Source of the DNA: Glebionis coronaria
Lineage: Eukaryota; Streptophyta; Magnoliopsida; Asterales; Asteraceae
Assembly: GCA_025667525.1 (NCBI GenBank)
Contig: CM046878.1
Span: forward strand, 574,038,868 to 574,102,867
Length of the DNA stretch: 64,000 nucleotides
Reading direction: 5' to 3'
This document shows positions 10,207 to 20,395 of the stretch, in pieces. Numbering within the stretch: the stretch's first letter is position 1; the number at the start of each line of letters is the position of its first letter. A model generated the notes under the pieces. The model ran no database searches, was not told the DNA's origin, and saw only the letters and a program-made list of their open reading frames with translations. Made by a program: the position numbers and the translations under genes.

Positions 10207-12610
10207 TTTGTTATACAAACCACAAAACTTTGACAGTTTTAATCAAACCTGAAGCAACCTTTTCTCTGATAAGGTGGACATCAAGGTCAAAATGCTTGGT
10301 TTTCTCATGCATAACTGGATTAGCAGCAATCTGTATGGCAGAACTATTGTCACAAAACAATGAAACAGGAATGACATTCTCAACATTAAGATCTTTCAAA
10401 ATCTTAATAAGCCACGTTATCTTACAAGTAACATATGCCATAGACCTGTATTCTGCTTCAGCAAAAGATCTAGACAAAGTAGACTGCTTTTTACTTTTCC
10501 AAGACACAAGATTACCACCCACAAAGACACAATAACATGTGACAGATCTCCTAGTGAGCTTACACTTAGCAGTCAGAGTCAGCATAAGCTTTGACAATAT
10601 TACTATTAGTCTTAGTGAAATCAAGACCAGCACCAGGGGCATACTTTAAGTACCTAAGTACTCTAAGAGCAGCCTCAAGGTGAGATTGTAATGGAGCATG
10701 CATATACTGACTCAAATAATGCACAGAATAAGTAGTATCAGGCCTAGTGTTGCATTGGTAAATCAACTTTCTAACAAGATTTTGATACATAGTAATGGTG
10801 TTTAGATATTTGTCATCAAATGTTTCTTTGTGGTTTAGAATCCCATTCTCAGGCATAGGAGTGGTAACAGGTTTGCAAGCAAGAAGACCATACTCATGTA
10901 ATAATTCAATACAATACTCTCTTTGATTTATACTCAAACCATTCTGAGTTCTCAAAACTTCAATACCAAGAAAGTACTTAATAACACCAAGATCTTTGAT
11001 TTTAAATTTATTATTGAGAAGGTCTTTGACTTTAGCAATTTTAGATATATTGTTACCAGTCAACACAATATCATCAACATAGACTAGAAGAGCAATGAAA
11101 ATATTATCCTTATTTTTAACAAACAAGGAGTAATCATTTTGACTCTGTCTAAAACCAGCATTACAAAGAACCTCAACAAGCTTTTTATTCTACTGTCTAG
11201 GATCTTGTTTTAAACCAAAAAGAGATTTGTTCAACTTACAAACCCTTTTCTCATTTTTATCAAAGAAACTTGTGGGTGGTATCATATAAACATCTTTATC
11301 AAGTTCATCAAACAAGAAGACATTGTTAACATCCAATTGGAATAATTTCCAACCCTTTTGAACAGCAAGATTAATAACACATCTAACAGTGCCCATTATA
11401 ATAGTAGGACTAAAAATCTCATCATAGTCAATGCCCTCTTTCTGACCACACCCCTTAGCAATAAGCCTAGCTTTGTATCTCTTAATCTCACCATCAGATT
11501 TGTATTTGATCTTATAAACCCACTTGCTAGCAATAGCCTTTCTATGTGGGGGCAAGAAAGTGAGAGTCCAAGTATCATTAAGATAAAGGGATTCTATTTC
11601 ATTGTTCATGGCTTGAACCCAATTAATATCTTTAACAGCCTCACTAAAACAACTAGGTTCATAAGTCTTATTCAAGTTGGAAATGAAACAAGCATTATAG
11701 ACAGACAACCTAGTGTGATTAGCAAATTTGTTCAAACCATATTTCACTTTGTTATCCAAAAAAAACTCATTAAGCTTAGCAGGTAACTTAGAGGTTCTAT
11801 TAGACCTCCTAACAGAAGGTTCAACAACCTCATCATCTGTTCCATGACTGGCATAAAAATAGGAATAGGAACTTGAGTTTGAGAAAGGATATTGCCCTTA
11901 GAACTGGATGTTTCACCCATTGATGAAGCAGTATTGGTACATTTAGATGGCTGCTCCTCTGCAATCTCATATAAATGTTCCATAATTACCTCCCCTGCTT
12001 CATCAGGTGACCCCTTTCCATCATCATAGGGACTTTGGTCATTTTGGTTGTCAGACTCACAAAAATTAAAAAAGTTTTGATTATTAAAATCATTTTTATC
12101 AAAAACAAAAAGAGGTTGATGAACAACTTTTATTTTATAAGGAAAAATAGATTCATAAAATTTGACATCTCTAGAAAAAAGATAACTTTTATTACTTAGA
12201 CTTAATAGCTTATAAGCTTTTTTGGAAGAAGAATAACCTACCAAAACATATTTTTCAGACCTAGAAGACAATTTATCACTATTATTTAAAACTGTAGAAA
12301 AACAAAGGCAACCAAAAGACCTTAGGTGGGAAATGGAAGGTTCTCTATTATAAAGCATACAAAAGGGGGATTTGCCAACAAGAACAGAAGATGGGAGCCT
12401 GTTAATTAGATAAGCAGCAATAAACACACAATCATATAAAAAAACATAGAGGTATACCTCCCTGAAATAATAAACTCCTAGCCATATTAAGAAGATGCAT
12501 GTGATTTCTCTTAGCAATCCCATTCTGCTAAGGAGTATAAGCACAAGTAGTTTGATGTAAAATGTCGATATCTTTCAAAAACAACATTCATTCTTTGTGT
12601 TAATGCATGA
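10207..12610 (-). pseudogene. Copia pol remnant of element 0 (integrase C-part, RT, RNase H)
   Basis: Degraded Ty1/copia polyprotein on the minus strand. From about 12610 to 11744: the end of the integrase core (LHQTTCAYTP, then a stop, then QNG) and the post-integrase region SFGCLCFSTVL...YVLVGYSS. From 11759 to 11190: start of reverse transcriptase (WVYKIKYKSDGEIKRYKARL, QLDVNNVFL). From 11126 to 10566: the catalytic YVDDIVLTGN and FLGIEV. From 10642 to 10211: RNase H (SWKSKKQSTLSRSFAEAEYR). Frameshifts or stops separate the pieces near 12520, 11750, 11190-11126 and 10600. Gag, protease and the 5' end are missing. The YVDDIVLTGN style differs from D and E (VDDIIFGS), so this is a separate copia lineage. 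Confidence 0.85.
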
Positions 12611-13661
12611 TGCTTAAAAACGTTACTTGCATTTTTCGGTCTTGCTTTGTTTTGATTACGACAATATGTAAAAACAAGCATTTACGAAAACAACGAAAAA
12701 TGAAATCTTGAGTTCAAGTATTTTTCATTTTAACCATTATCACTTAAGGTATGTACAAACAAGTACTCATCCTAATTAAGTGATCAAGGATTTAATCTTT
12801 TCTTAAAACTCACTTTTTATTAAGTGTGACAAGTTTTTATTAAACTTTCTTTTTAAGAAAATGTTTTATTAAATTAATTATTTGACAATTTGAAAATTTA
12901 AAAATGGCATATTTTATCTTGGTTTAGAATATCCTTTAAGGATATTTTAATCTTCAGATTCGAACCTTACCACTAAAAGACAAAAAGGAGCGGAGTCTAC
13001 TCCGGTGGTTCCTTAGTGGTTATGGCGGTTCCTTATCGATAAGGAACGGCAGGCTCCAATAAAGAACCGCGGGCAGATATAGCCGTTGGAAGTTTGTCTT
13101 ATAATAGTGGACCATTCTCAGACTTTTTCTTCACCTCTTTTGCACATACATTTCTAGATTCTTTCATACTTCTTAAATCACTCAAATCCTTGATCATTTG
13201 CTTGATTACTACTTATTTAGAAGTGAATCTTTCTCCTCTCATTTCTTCCTCTCAAAGTGCAAAGAGAAGAACACTATCATCCTTGAAGTGTTGTTTCTAT
13301 CTCAAAGATCCATTGAAGATCCAAACTTATTTATTCATTGTTGTGTCATTGTTGTGAAGATCCAAGTAGTTGTGTCTATTTGGAAGTTGTGTATGTATTA
13401 AGGTTAATACTTGCTCCTTAAAGTATATTGGTGTGGATTGGTCCTAGCTAAGATTAGGGCTCGACTTTTAGCTTAGAGTCGGAAATTGGATAAGCGACGA
13501 TGTGTACGGTTTCTCCACTTTAAGGAGCTTGTTGATTAGTGAACTCTCGAGTAAGGAGTACTCGAGTAGTGAAGTAGGAACGAGGAGTGAGCTTCATTGC
13601 CGAAAAACTATAAATCCTTGGTGTTTGGTTTGATCATTCCTTCTTTTATCTCTTAACATTC
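12611..13661. other. Unassigned LTR-like sequence between element 0 and element B
   Basis: About 1 kb with no reliable ORF. The left half is AT-rich; the right half reads like the transcribed part of a copia (possibly Sirevirus-type) LTR, with phrases such as CGAAAAACTATAAATCCTTGGTG near 13600. I found no second copy, no primer site and no clear ends, so it may be a solo or truncated LTR that was later the target of element B. Confidence 0.3.
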
Positions 13662-13973
13662 TGTAGGATTATATAATCTTAGGATTGTAGATGTGTTTGT
13701 ATTATCTAAAGAAGAGATGGAAAAGGAAGAACTTAGATAGAGAAATCTATAAAGAGAAAGGAGAGGATTAGAGAAAGAAAGGTTGATTAAGTGAAATGTG
13801 TGAAAGAACAAAATGAGAAACCCCTCCTAACATGCTAGGAGGGGGTATATATAGCCCACCCTACATGTGGGCTATATGGACTATATGTTTACATAATGGA
13901 TTACGAGCCTAAACTTGAATATATCATTGGAGTGACCGATCCTTTCAAAATACGTAAAAACATATTTCCAACA
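13662..13973 (-). repeat. 3' LTR of element B
   Basis: 312 bp from TGTAGGATTATA to TTCCAACA on the plus strand. Positions 13815-13973 closely follow the LTR of A, including the two inverted repeats and the TATA-like run. The outer part has diverged almost beyond recognition apart from purine-rich GAGAGAAAGG tracts. Confidence 0.75.
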
Positions 13974-16537
13974 ATCTCCCCCTAAGGGAGGTCACTCTAA
14001 GTTACAATGTCCTAAATACTCTATAGCTCGTGATCTATTCTAACAATGATGTGACCGAGACTTTCCTTGGAAAAACGTATTTCAAACAATCTCCCCCTAA
14101 GGGAGGTCACACCATTTTACAAAATCTTAAACCTAGCATACTATGCTTGAGTCTTCGATCTTGTTCTTGTGAATATGCTGATGAGATCTTTGACTTTAGT
14201 CTTGAGCATATTTTCATGCCTTGACCTTGTGCATTCATCACTTGTGATATTTGCCTCTTCGTGACTTCATGTTCCACATACTTATACTTTTATAAATTCT
14301 TGAAAGCTTCAGAGTTTGATACAGCGGAAGACTTCACTTTTAGACTTTCTTGAATTTGGTGAAGTATTAAGTGCATACAGTATAAGCATGTGTTGACAAC
14401 TTCTTCTAGATTGTACATGGCAATGCCACCTTCTTGTTATGCTGCATAAGACAGTTAGCAACAAAACATATACACGGATGAAATAGCTTTGAACATTTCA
14501 TTCTAATTCGGTAGCCTTTTACCTCCGGCCGGTGAAGACCGTTGGACGATATTAAATATCGTACTTATGGCAGGTAGTTTCAATTAAGAACCTCCTTTAC
14601 AAGATTTCGCGGGTAAACCCGTTCTCTTTATTCGACCATCCAAAGCTGAATGCGAACATAAAGAGTGAATCATTTGGATAATAATATCCGCATGATTTGA
14701 AGTCGTCAAATCCGATTCCTGGAACAAGTTTGATTCATTAAAGAATCGCACCATCGTTGCTTTCCAGTTGTCACGAGCTTGATTCATATAGAATCTTGCA
14801 AGTTACCTACCAAGTGCTGTTTGAGGTTAACACTAGAAGGATTTCAACTCATCATTGTGAACACTAAGGTATCACTCTGAGTGTTCTGGCAAGATCACTA
14901 AGATATTGCGTAGAGGCCTGGAACGTGTTTAAATTCGACTTTTGCTTTCCATTTATCACAAGTTTGATTCACAAAGAATCACCCAAGTCACCTACCATGA
15001 GCTTTTTGATGTTTTCTCAAGACGGATTTCCATCTTCATTGTAAATACTTTCGTATTACTCGGATGTTCAGGCAAGATCATGAAGATTTTGTGTAGGACT
15101 CTTAATATCTTTCTTACTTTCCACATTATGTGAACAAGCAAGGAATAATGAAAGTGTGTCCTAATGAGATATTTGATGATCTCAAATGGCTCTAGACTCG
15201 ATCGTGCATTTAGGATTTTAGTGATCAGAGGCTGGAGAGGAGTGCCACCTTTTCAATACTGATTTATTCGAAGTGAATAAATAAATAGATAACGTGTTGA
15301 TCTCCGTGTGATTAAAAAAATATCTTTTGAGAGATATCTAAGTTAGTTGGGTTGGGTTATGCATTGCATCACTGGGTCCATGATGTCTATCTTCAATATC
15401 GAGCATCATTAAAAATGATCTCAATAGCATATGTATTGACCCGGTTTCTGCCTAAGTTGTAAGGAGGGCTTCTTTTTTTTCACCCTTTATCTTAACAATT
15501 CTTTTTCATTCTTCAACCCATTCAATGCTTACCAATACGTCATAACTAGCACCTTGTTGTGATTGTTCCAGTGCTAACTTAAGTACTTGGTCGGCATTCA
15601 GCTACGTTCACAATCTTTCTCCATCTTTCCTAAGGACTACTATTTCTAGCTATGGAATGTCCTTGGGAAGATTCCTCAGGTTTTAGAAGAATCATTGGAC
15701 TTAACCTATCCTACCATCCTTATGTCACCACAATCGTCACCGTCGTGAATAGAGATGTTGTGGGTAAGTATATGTCACCATGAAATCCATTTTGATATCC
15801 AAATCTATTTTGCTCCCCTTTAACATATGCCACGATATTCGAAAACATTTCACACATGTCCGGATGAGCCAGCACATTAAGTCAAACCATTAAATTGATT
15901 GATCTTATTATTAAATCACGTTTTCTCCCCCATATTAAAAATATTAACCCAATCGATGTTTTTAATATCAATTGATTTAATAGCATTTTAAGAAAGTTTG
16001 GGAAGAAAAATGCAAATCTAATTATCTTCATGATTAACACAAGCTCCCCCTCAAATTAATGAGGGTGTAGTTGAAACGTAAAATAAATACCTTTTAAACA
16101 CATGTGTAAGGTATTTATCACGTGCAAAGATCATATATGATAATGTATTCACAAGATTAGCTATTTATGAGGTTGGACCTGAATGATGGAGAACATCATA
16201 TGAAAGAAGCACATGGTTCTTGTTCACGAATGTTGGTCGCCTCGTCGCGTCTGAAGTTATCTCTTGACTCCATGTGTACGATTGATATCGTTGTCTTGAC
16301 ACCAATATGTGAACTTGGCACTTTAGGCATCAAAGATTCTGTAGATATCAATTGTAAATTGCTACGGTTGGTGGAATTGATAACTTCATAAAAACAAGAT
16401 TTCTCTTGTTTTAACAAATAAATGCACTGACACGTACATATATTCATGTTAGATTGTGTTATTAAGTAAACACAATCCCTTACGTTAATTCCCGTTGTTG
16501 ATCAAATCTTTCTGGTGAAATGCTTGACTTGAGTATG
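13974..16537 (-). other. Non-coding 3' internal region of element B
   Basis: Non-coding; parallels element A's 3' internal region. No ORF is conserved between the two copies, which argues against a hidden gene here. Confidence 0.7.
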
Positions 16538-16996
16538 TGATAGGTGTGAAAACACCCATCTTTTTACCACTTATTTCTGGCTAAAACAAGACAAAAACAC
16601 GTATTTAATATCATTTGTTTGGAATTATGCGTGGTTTTTGTGTTTATTGTGTTTTCAGAGTCAACAGGATGAATATTGAAGAAAACATGGGATTGCACGG
16701 GTTTTATCGAAGAAAAAGACTCAAGACGAAGTCTATTGTCCAAGAGATGTAAAAGAATTGAAGTCATTGTGCCTATTTGAAGATTTATCGAAGAATAGAG
16801 CCAAAGATGGAAGATTCATATATGTCGAAGAACTCGAGTCTATTAAACAAATGATTATAAGACGAGTTGGAATTATTCACCGACACTTCTCAAAATCCAA
16901 AGTCGGAAACGTTTATTTAAAGAAACGTAAAGACTAAAGAAGAAAGAAGAAAAGAAGCCCAAAAACAAAGCCCATTCATAAAGCCCACAAGAGACG

Positions 16997-17009
16997 CCTA
17001 TATATAGGA
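16997..17009 (+). promoter_or_regulatory. Likely TATA box of the Athila LTR
   Basis: CCTATATATAGG lies in an otherwise mixed context and is followed by A/T- and C-rich sequence typical of the start of the R region. Assignment is by motif only. Confidence 0.45.
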
Positions 17010-17585
17010 TTCCACTTCACAATTTTGAGAGAGTTAGTCTTTAGTAGTTTTTAGTTTTTCATTTTCTCTAGTTTTAAATAGAGAAAGTTCTCAACTTTCT
17101 CTCACTAGTTTTCATCTTCCTTTCTTTTAATCTTTCAAAGATTAAACCTTTTGTATTGTTTTCTTTCATTAATCAAGTTCAAGTTTTAGCTTTTAACCTT
17201 TAATATCCTTCTACCTTACTTTGATTTTGGTTCACTTTTGGTACGAATAACTTATGATCCGTGTTGTTCATCTATGTTTTCGTGCTTAAAAAGTTAATCT
17301 TTTTATATTTATTTGATTCCTCTTATAAATAAGCTTTAAGATCTTTGTGCTTATTGGCTTATTTATTTGTTTAGCTTATTTACTTTTTAAAAGTTTTCTT
17401 AAAAATTTCATCTTTTTATGTTTTGATTGATAAGATTGCTTATTTTAAGTTGATTAAGTTGCTAATAATGCTTATTTAGTCCTTTTCACTTTAGATTCGT
17501 GCTAGTTTTGGAGATTAGCTTATGATTATAGCTTATTTTCTTGGCTAATTTCGGATCAAAAAGGCATCAGAAAGAGTATAACCCT

Positions 17586-17990
17586 TTTCCGATTTGTGTA
17601 TTCCGACCAGCTCACCCCTCCCCTCATTCCGATCTATAGATCGGAAAAGGGTTTAGTTTTTCCGATTGAGGGTTTTGTTTTACATTCCTATTTTGTTTTG
17701 ATGTGTGGACATTCCGATTGGAATGTGTTTGCTATATTCCGATTGTTACTGATTTGAACATTCCGATTGCTTTCAATTTTAAGACATTCCGATCTGAGCT
17801 CTTTGTCCGTTATTCCAATTGGCGTGATTTGGTAGTATTCCGACAGGAGGTGTTTTGGTATTCCGATTTGACTCATTTTATCAATACTCCGATTTGTCTT
17901 CTTGTTTACATTCCGATCAAACAGATCGGAATATATTCCGATCTGGTGTTTTGCTTATTCCGATCATTGTAGGTTTCAAATATTCCAATG
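17586..17990 (+). repeat. Phased ATTCCGAT array (~25-bp spacing) in the Athila LTR
   Basis: Core motifs ATTCCGAT or one-base variants start at about 17600, 17626, 17684, 17711, 17736, 17760, 17786, 17812, 17837, 17860, 17886, 17910, 17935, 17957 and 17982. From 17684 on, steps are 22-27 bp and mostly 24-26. The intervening T-rich bases differ from unit to unit. Two inverted copies (GATCGGAA near 17638 and 17925) form palindromes with neighbours. Confidence 0.85.
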
Positions 17991-18290
17991 GTTTTAGTTC
18001 TTGTTTTTTATAAAGTTTCCAAGTGTTAATTTTTATTAAGTGTTATAGCATTTTTCCAAATCTTGTCTTTAAGTTTTCAAACGTTTATTTTTAATTCGTT
18101 ATTTCTAGATAATCTATAAAGCCTTCACTTTACTTGACGCCATTTACATTTATTTGCTATTAGTTTAAAATAGATAAACAAACCAACACCTTTTTATTAA
18201 CCAAGAACAAATCATTCCACTTAGAACCGTGATCAATTCGAGGAGATACCGAGAACAAATATTGAACCCAATGAAAATCTGTGTATCAAA

Positions 18291-18306
18291 TGGCGTCGCT
18301 GCCGCC
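18291..18306 (+). other. Primer binding site of Athila element C
   Basis: TGGCGTCGCTGCCGCC begins two bases after the LTR end. It corresponds to the Athila-type primer site TGGCGCCGTTGCCGG with several substitutions. The mismatches suggest decay after insertion. Confidence 0.65.
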
Positions 18307-18502
18307 TCTTCTCGTTAAGATCAACAGTTTTTTGTGAGAACTTGGATTTTGGGATCCATTCACCGTGAACGTTACTTTTTCATAAAAAATTTCAAAAACA
18401 CAAAAAAATATATAAAATTTTCAAAAATCCTAAAAATAAAAAAACATAAAAACCAAAAATATTTCTGCTTTGTTTTTGCTTTGTTAATTCTTTTGCAGGT
18501 GC

Positions 18503-19756
18503 ATGCGTACACGATCAACGTCTTATCAAGAGCCCGAGCCTCTCGAAGACTTAAACATGGCCGGTGTACAAAACAACAACAACAATCCACCTCAAAACAA
18601 TAACAATAACAACCCACCTCTCAACAACAATAATAACAACAACAATGAGCCTCTACCAGATAATCGCCCTATGATTGAACTGTTACAAGCACATGTGGAG
18701 GGCAACAATGATCCAATTGTCATACCCGCGATTGCAGCCAACAACTTTGAGCTTAAATCCGGTTTTATCCAGATGGTCTCTGCTCAACCATTCTTGGGGC
18801 GTACCATTGATGATCCACATGACCACATCAAGAGATTCCTGCAACTCACGAATACGGTCAAATTCAATGGTGTTCCACAAGAGGTAATCCGTTTGCAACT
18901 TTTTCCCTTTTCTTTAGAGGGACAAGCCCGACATTGGCTTGCTAAGGAACCGCCACAAAGTATTCTTACGTGGACGGATTTGGAAACCAAATTTATCAAC
19001 TACTTTTTCCCACCCTCTCGTACTACCGCCTTGCGGAATGAAATCATTAATTTTGAACAAAAGTACGATGAGTCTTTTAGTGAATCTTGGGATCGTTTCA
19101 AAGATCTTTTAAGAAAATGCCCACAACATGGTTTTACCAAAGTGCACCAAATTAATACTTTTTATAATGGTTTAAGCATCATTGACCAAGATTCACTAAA
19201 CAGTGCCTCGGGGGGGTAATATTTTGGTTAAGACTTCCAATGCCGCTTGGGATATTATTGAAAATAAGTCTCGTGTGCAAACCAAGAGTGTTCGGAACAA
19301 TGTCGCCAGTGCTAGTACTAGTGACAGCGACAAGCGACTTGAAAAAATCACTACGCTTCTTGAATCGCTTGTTACCCACACCGCTAACAACACCAACATC
19401 ATCAACGCTAAAAACGCTCACGACGCTCAAGTTAATGTTGTTAGCAAACAATGTGAAATATGCGGGGGATCCTCACTCTTACACCACTTGTACCGCCACC
19501 CAAGACTATCCTTCTAAGAATGTGAATGCAGCATACGGTACCTATCCTCCGGCCGCTTATCAAGCTCGCCCTCAAGGAGACCGCAACTTGCTTAGCTACC
19601 GTTCGAACAACTATCTCTCACCACCCGGTTTCCTCCTAACAACCCAAACCAAAAACAAAACCTAAATCGCCCTCCTCAACAACAACAACAACCTCGTGCA
19701 CCATACATACCACCTCACAAACAACCATATCCACCTCAAAGAAACAACCAAGTTTA
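18503..19756 (+). pseudogene. Athila gag, first copy
   Basis: Structural (capsid) protein of the element. ATG at 18503 starts MRTRSTSYQEPEP, the normal Athila start, followed by an Asn/Pro-rich run (about residues 25-50) and the conserved capsid core (FELKSGFIQMVSAQ, FPFSLEGQARHWLAKEPP, FINYFFPPSRT, SWDRFKDLLRKCPQHGF, FYNGL). The frame is lost at 19216, where a run of seven G replaces the expected sequence after NSASGG. Further one-base indels follow near 19468 and 19630 relative to the second copy. A zinc-knuckle-like CEICGG lies near 19455. The TTTTGCAG just before the ATG (18491-18498), preceded by a T-rich tract, resembles a 3' splice site. Element D is inserted at 19757. Confidence 0.88.
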
Positions 19757-19786
19757 TGTTGGGAATAAATTAAGGCCAGATCACTT

Positions 19787-19900
19787 GAGCGCTGACAAGA
19801 ACAATTCAAGCGTTGACAAGAGCAAAGCAAGCACTGACAGCTCAAGCGTTGACAAGTTAAAGTCAAGCGTTGATACATTGAAGACAAGCACTGATGGAAG
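19787..19900 (+). repeat. Phased D-motif array in the LTR
   Basis: Copies of AGCG(C/T)TGACA or AGCACTGA. The base before TGA falls at 19792, 19813, 19834, 19849, 19870 and 19891, giving steps of 21, 21, 15, 21 and 21 bp. The same array is present in the stump LTR at 42125 and the solo LTR at 55252. Confidence 0.9.
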
Positions 19901-20026
19901 ATATAATCTACACGTTTATTATATTCTAGAATACTTCTAGTAAGGATAGAAACGACAATGTATTTTCTATGTTTATCTTTACCTAGAATAGCTGATACGT
20001 AGCTTATTGTACAAGGCTTCTTGTAT

Positions 20027-20035
20027 CTATAAAAG
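20027..20035 (+). promoter_or_regulatory. TATA box of element D LTR
   Basis: CTATAAAAG in the context TTGTATCTATAAAAG, shared with E (24929) and similar in H (59646). Repeated in the solo LTR at about 55522-55530. Confidence 0.6.
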
Positions 20036-20285
20036 AAGGCCTTTAGGTTAATGTTCAATATCAAGTTTTACATAAGTTTTCGTTCATAAACATCTTTCAT
20101 TGTAAGCAAGTTCGACATTGATAATCAAAGTGAAAGTTTGTTTATATCTTGTGTGTTCTTGTTTAAGTGTTAAATTCCGCATAACACTTAGATTCACAAA
20201 GCATATACAAAGGTTTCTCTACGTGTTATACTTGATCTAATCTCGTATACACAAAGCTAGTCGATCTAAGTTTGGGATCAACAAG

Positions 20286-20297
20286 TGGTATCAGAGC
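20286..20297 (+). other. Primer binding site of element D
   Basis: TGGTATCAGAGC, two bases after the LTR end; a perfect match to the standard initiator tRNA-Met primer site of plant copia elements. Confidence 0.92.
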
Positions 20298-20395
20298 TTG
20301 TTGAGGAACTTTTGATCTTTAAAGAACACCATACACGAACACCAAAACCCTAATTTTCTCAAAAACCCTAAAAACACCAAAACCCTAACAACATC

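Larger units (their letters stand above)
13662..16537 (-). mobile_element. Element B: relative of A, truncated by Athila insertion
   Basis: It begins with an LTR (13662-13973) whose inner half matches element A's LTR, followed by the same polypurine tract and about 2.5 kb homologous to 858-3200 of A. At 16538 an Athila LTR starts and B is lost; its remainder would lie beyond the right end of the Athila element, outside the window. The region 16250-16480 is absent from A at the corresponding place, so one of the two has an indel of about 230 bp there. Confidence 0.8.
16538..18288 (+). repeat. 5' LTR of Athila element C
   Basis: It runs from TGATAGGTGTGAAAACACC to GTGTATCA. The base pairs GTATG just before it are the presumed left target duplication; the right one is outside the window. 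Its length of ~1.75 kb is normal for Athila. Its middle holds the phased ATTCCGAT array. Confidence 0.8.
19757..20283 (+). repeat. 5' LTR of element D
   Basis: 527 bp, TGTTGGG...GGGATCAACA. It differs from the solo LTR at 55252-55778 at about four positions and from the 245-bp stump at 42125 at about four. The first 140 bp carry six phased copies of the D motif. Confidence 0.93.

Noticed and set aside
17600..17990. CRISPR-like look: short conserved core at even distances with variable spacers
   Set aside because: The core is only 8 bases, there are no cas genes, and it lies in a plant Athila LTR. It is an array of short motifs.
18503..19219. Asn-rich host protein
   Set aside because: The Asn run is the variable N-terminus of Athila gag; the rest is the standard gag core after an Athila primer site.
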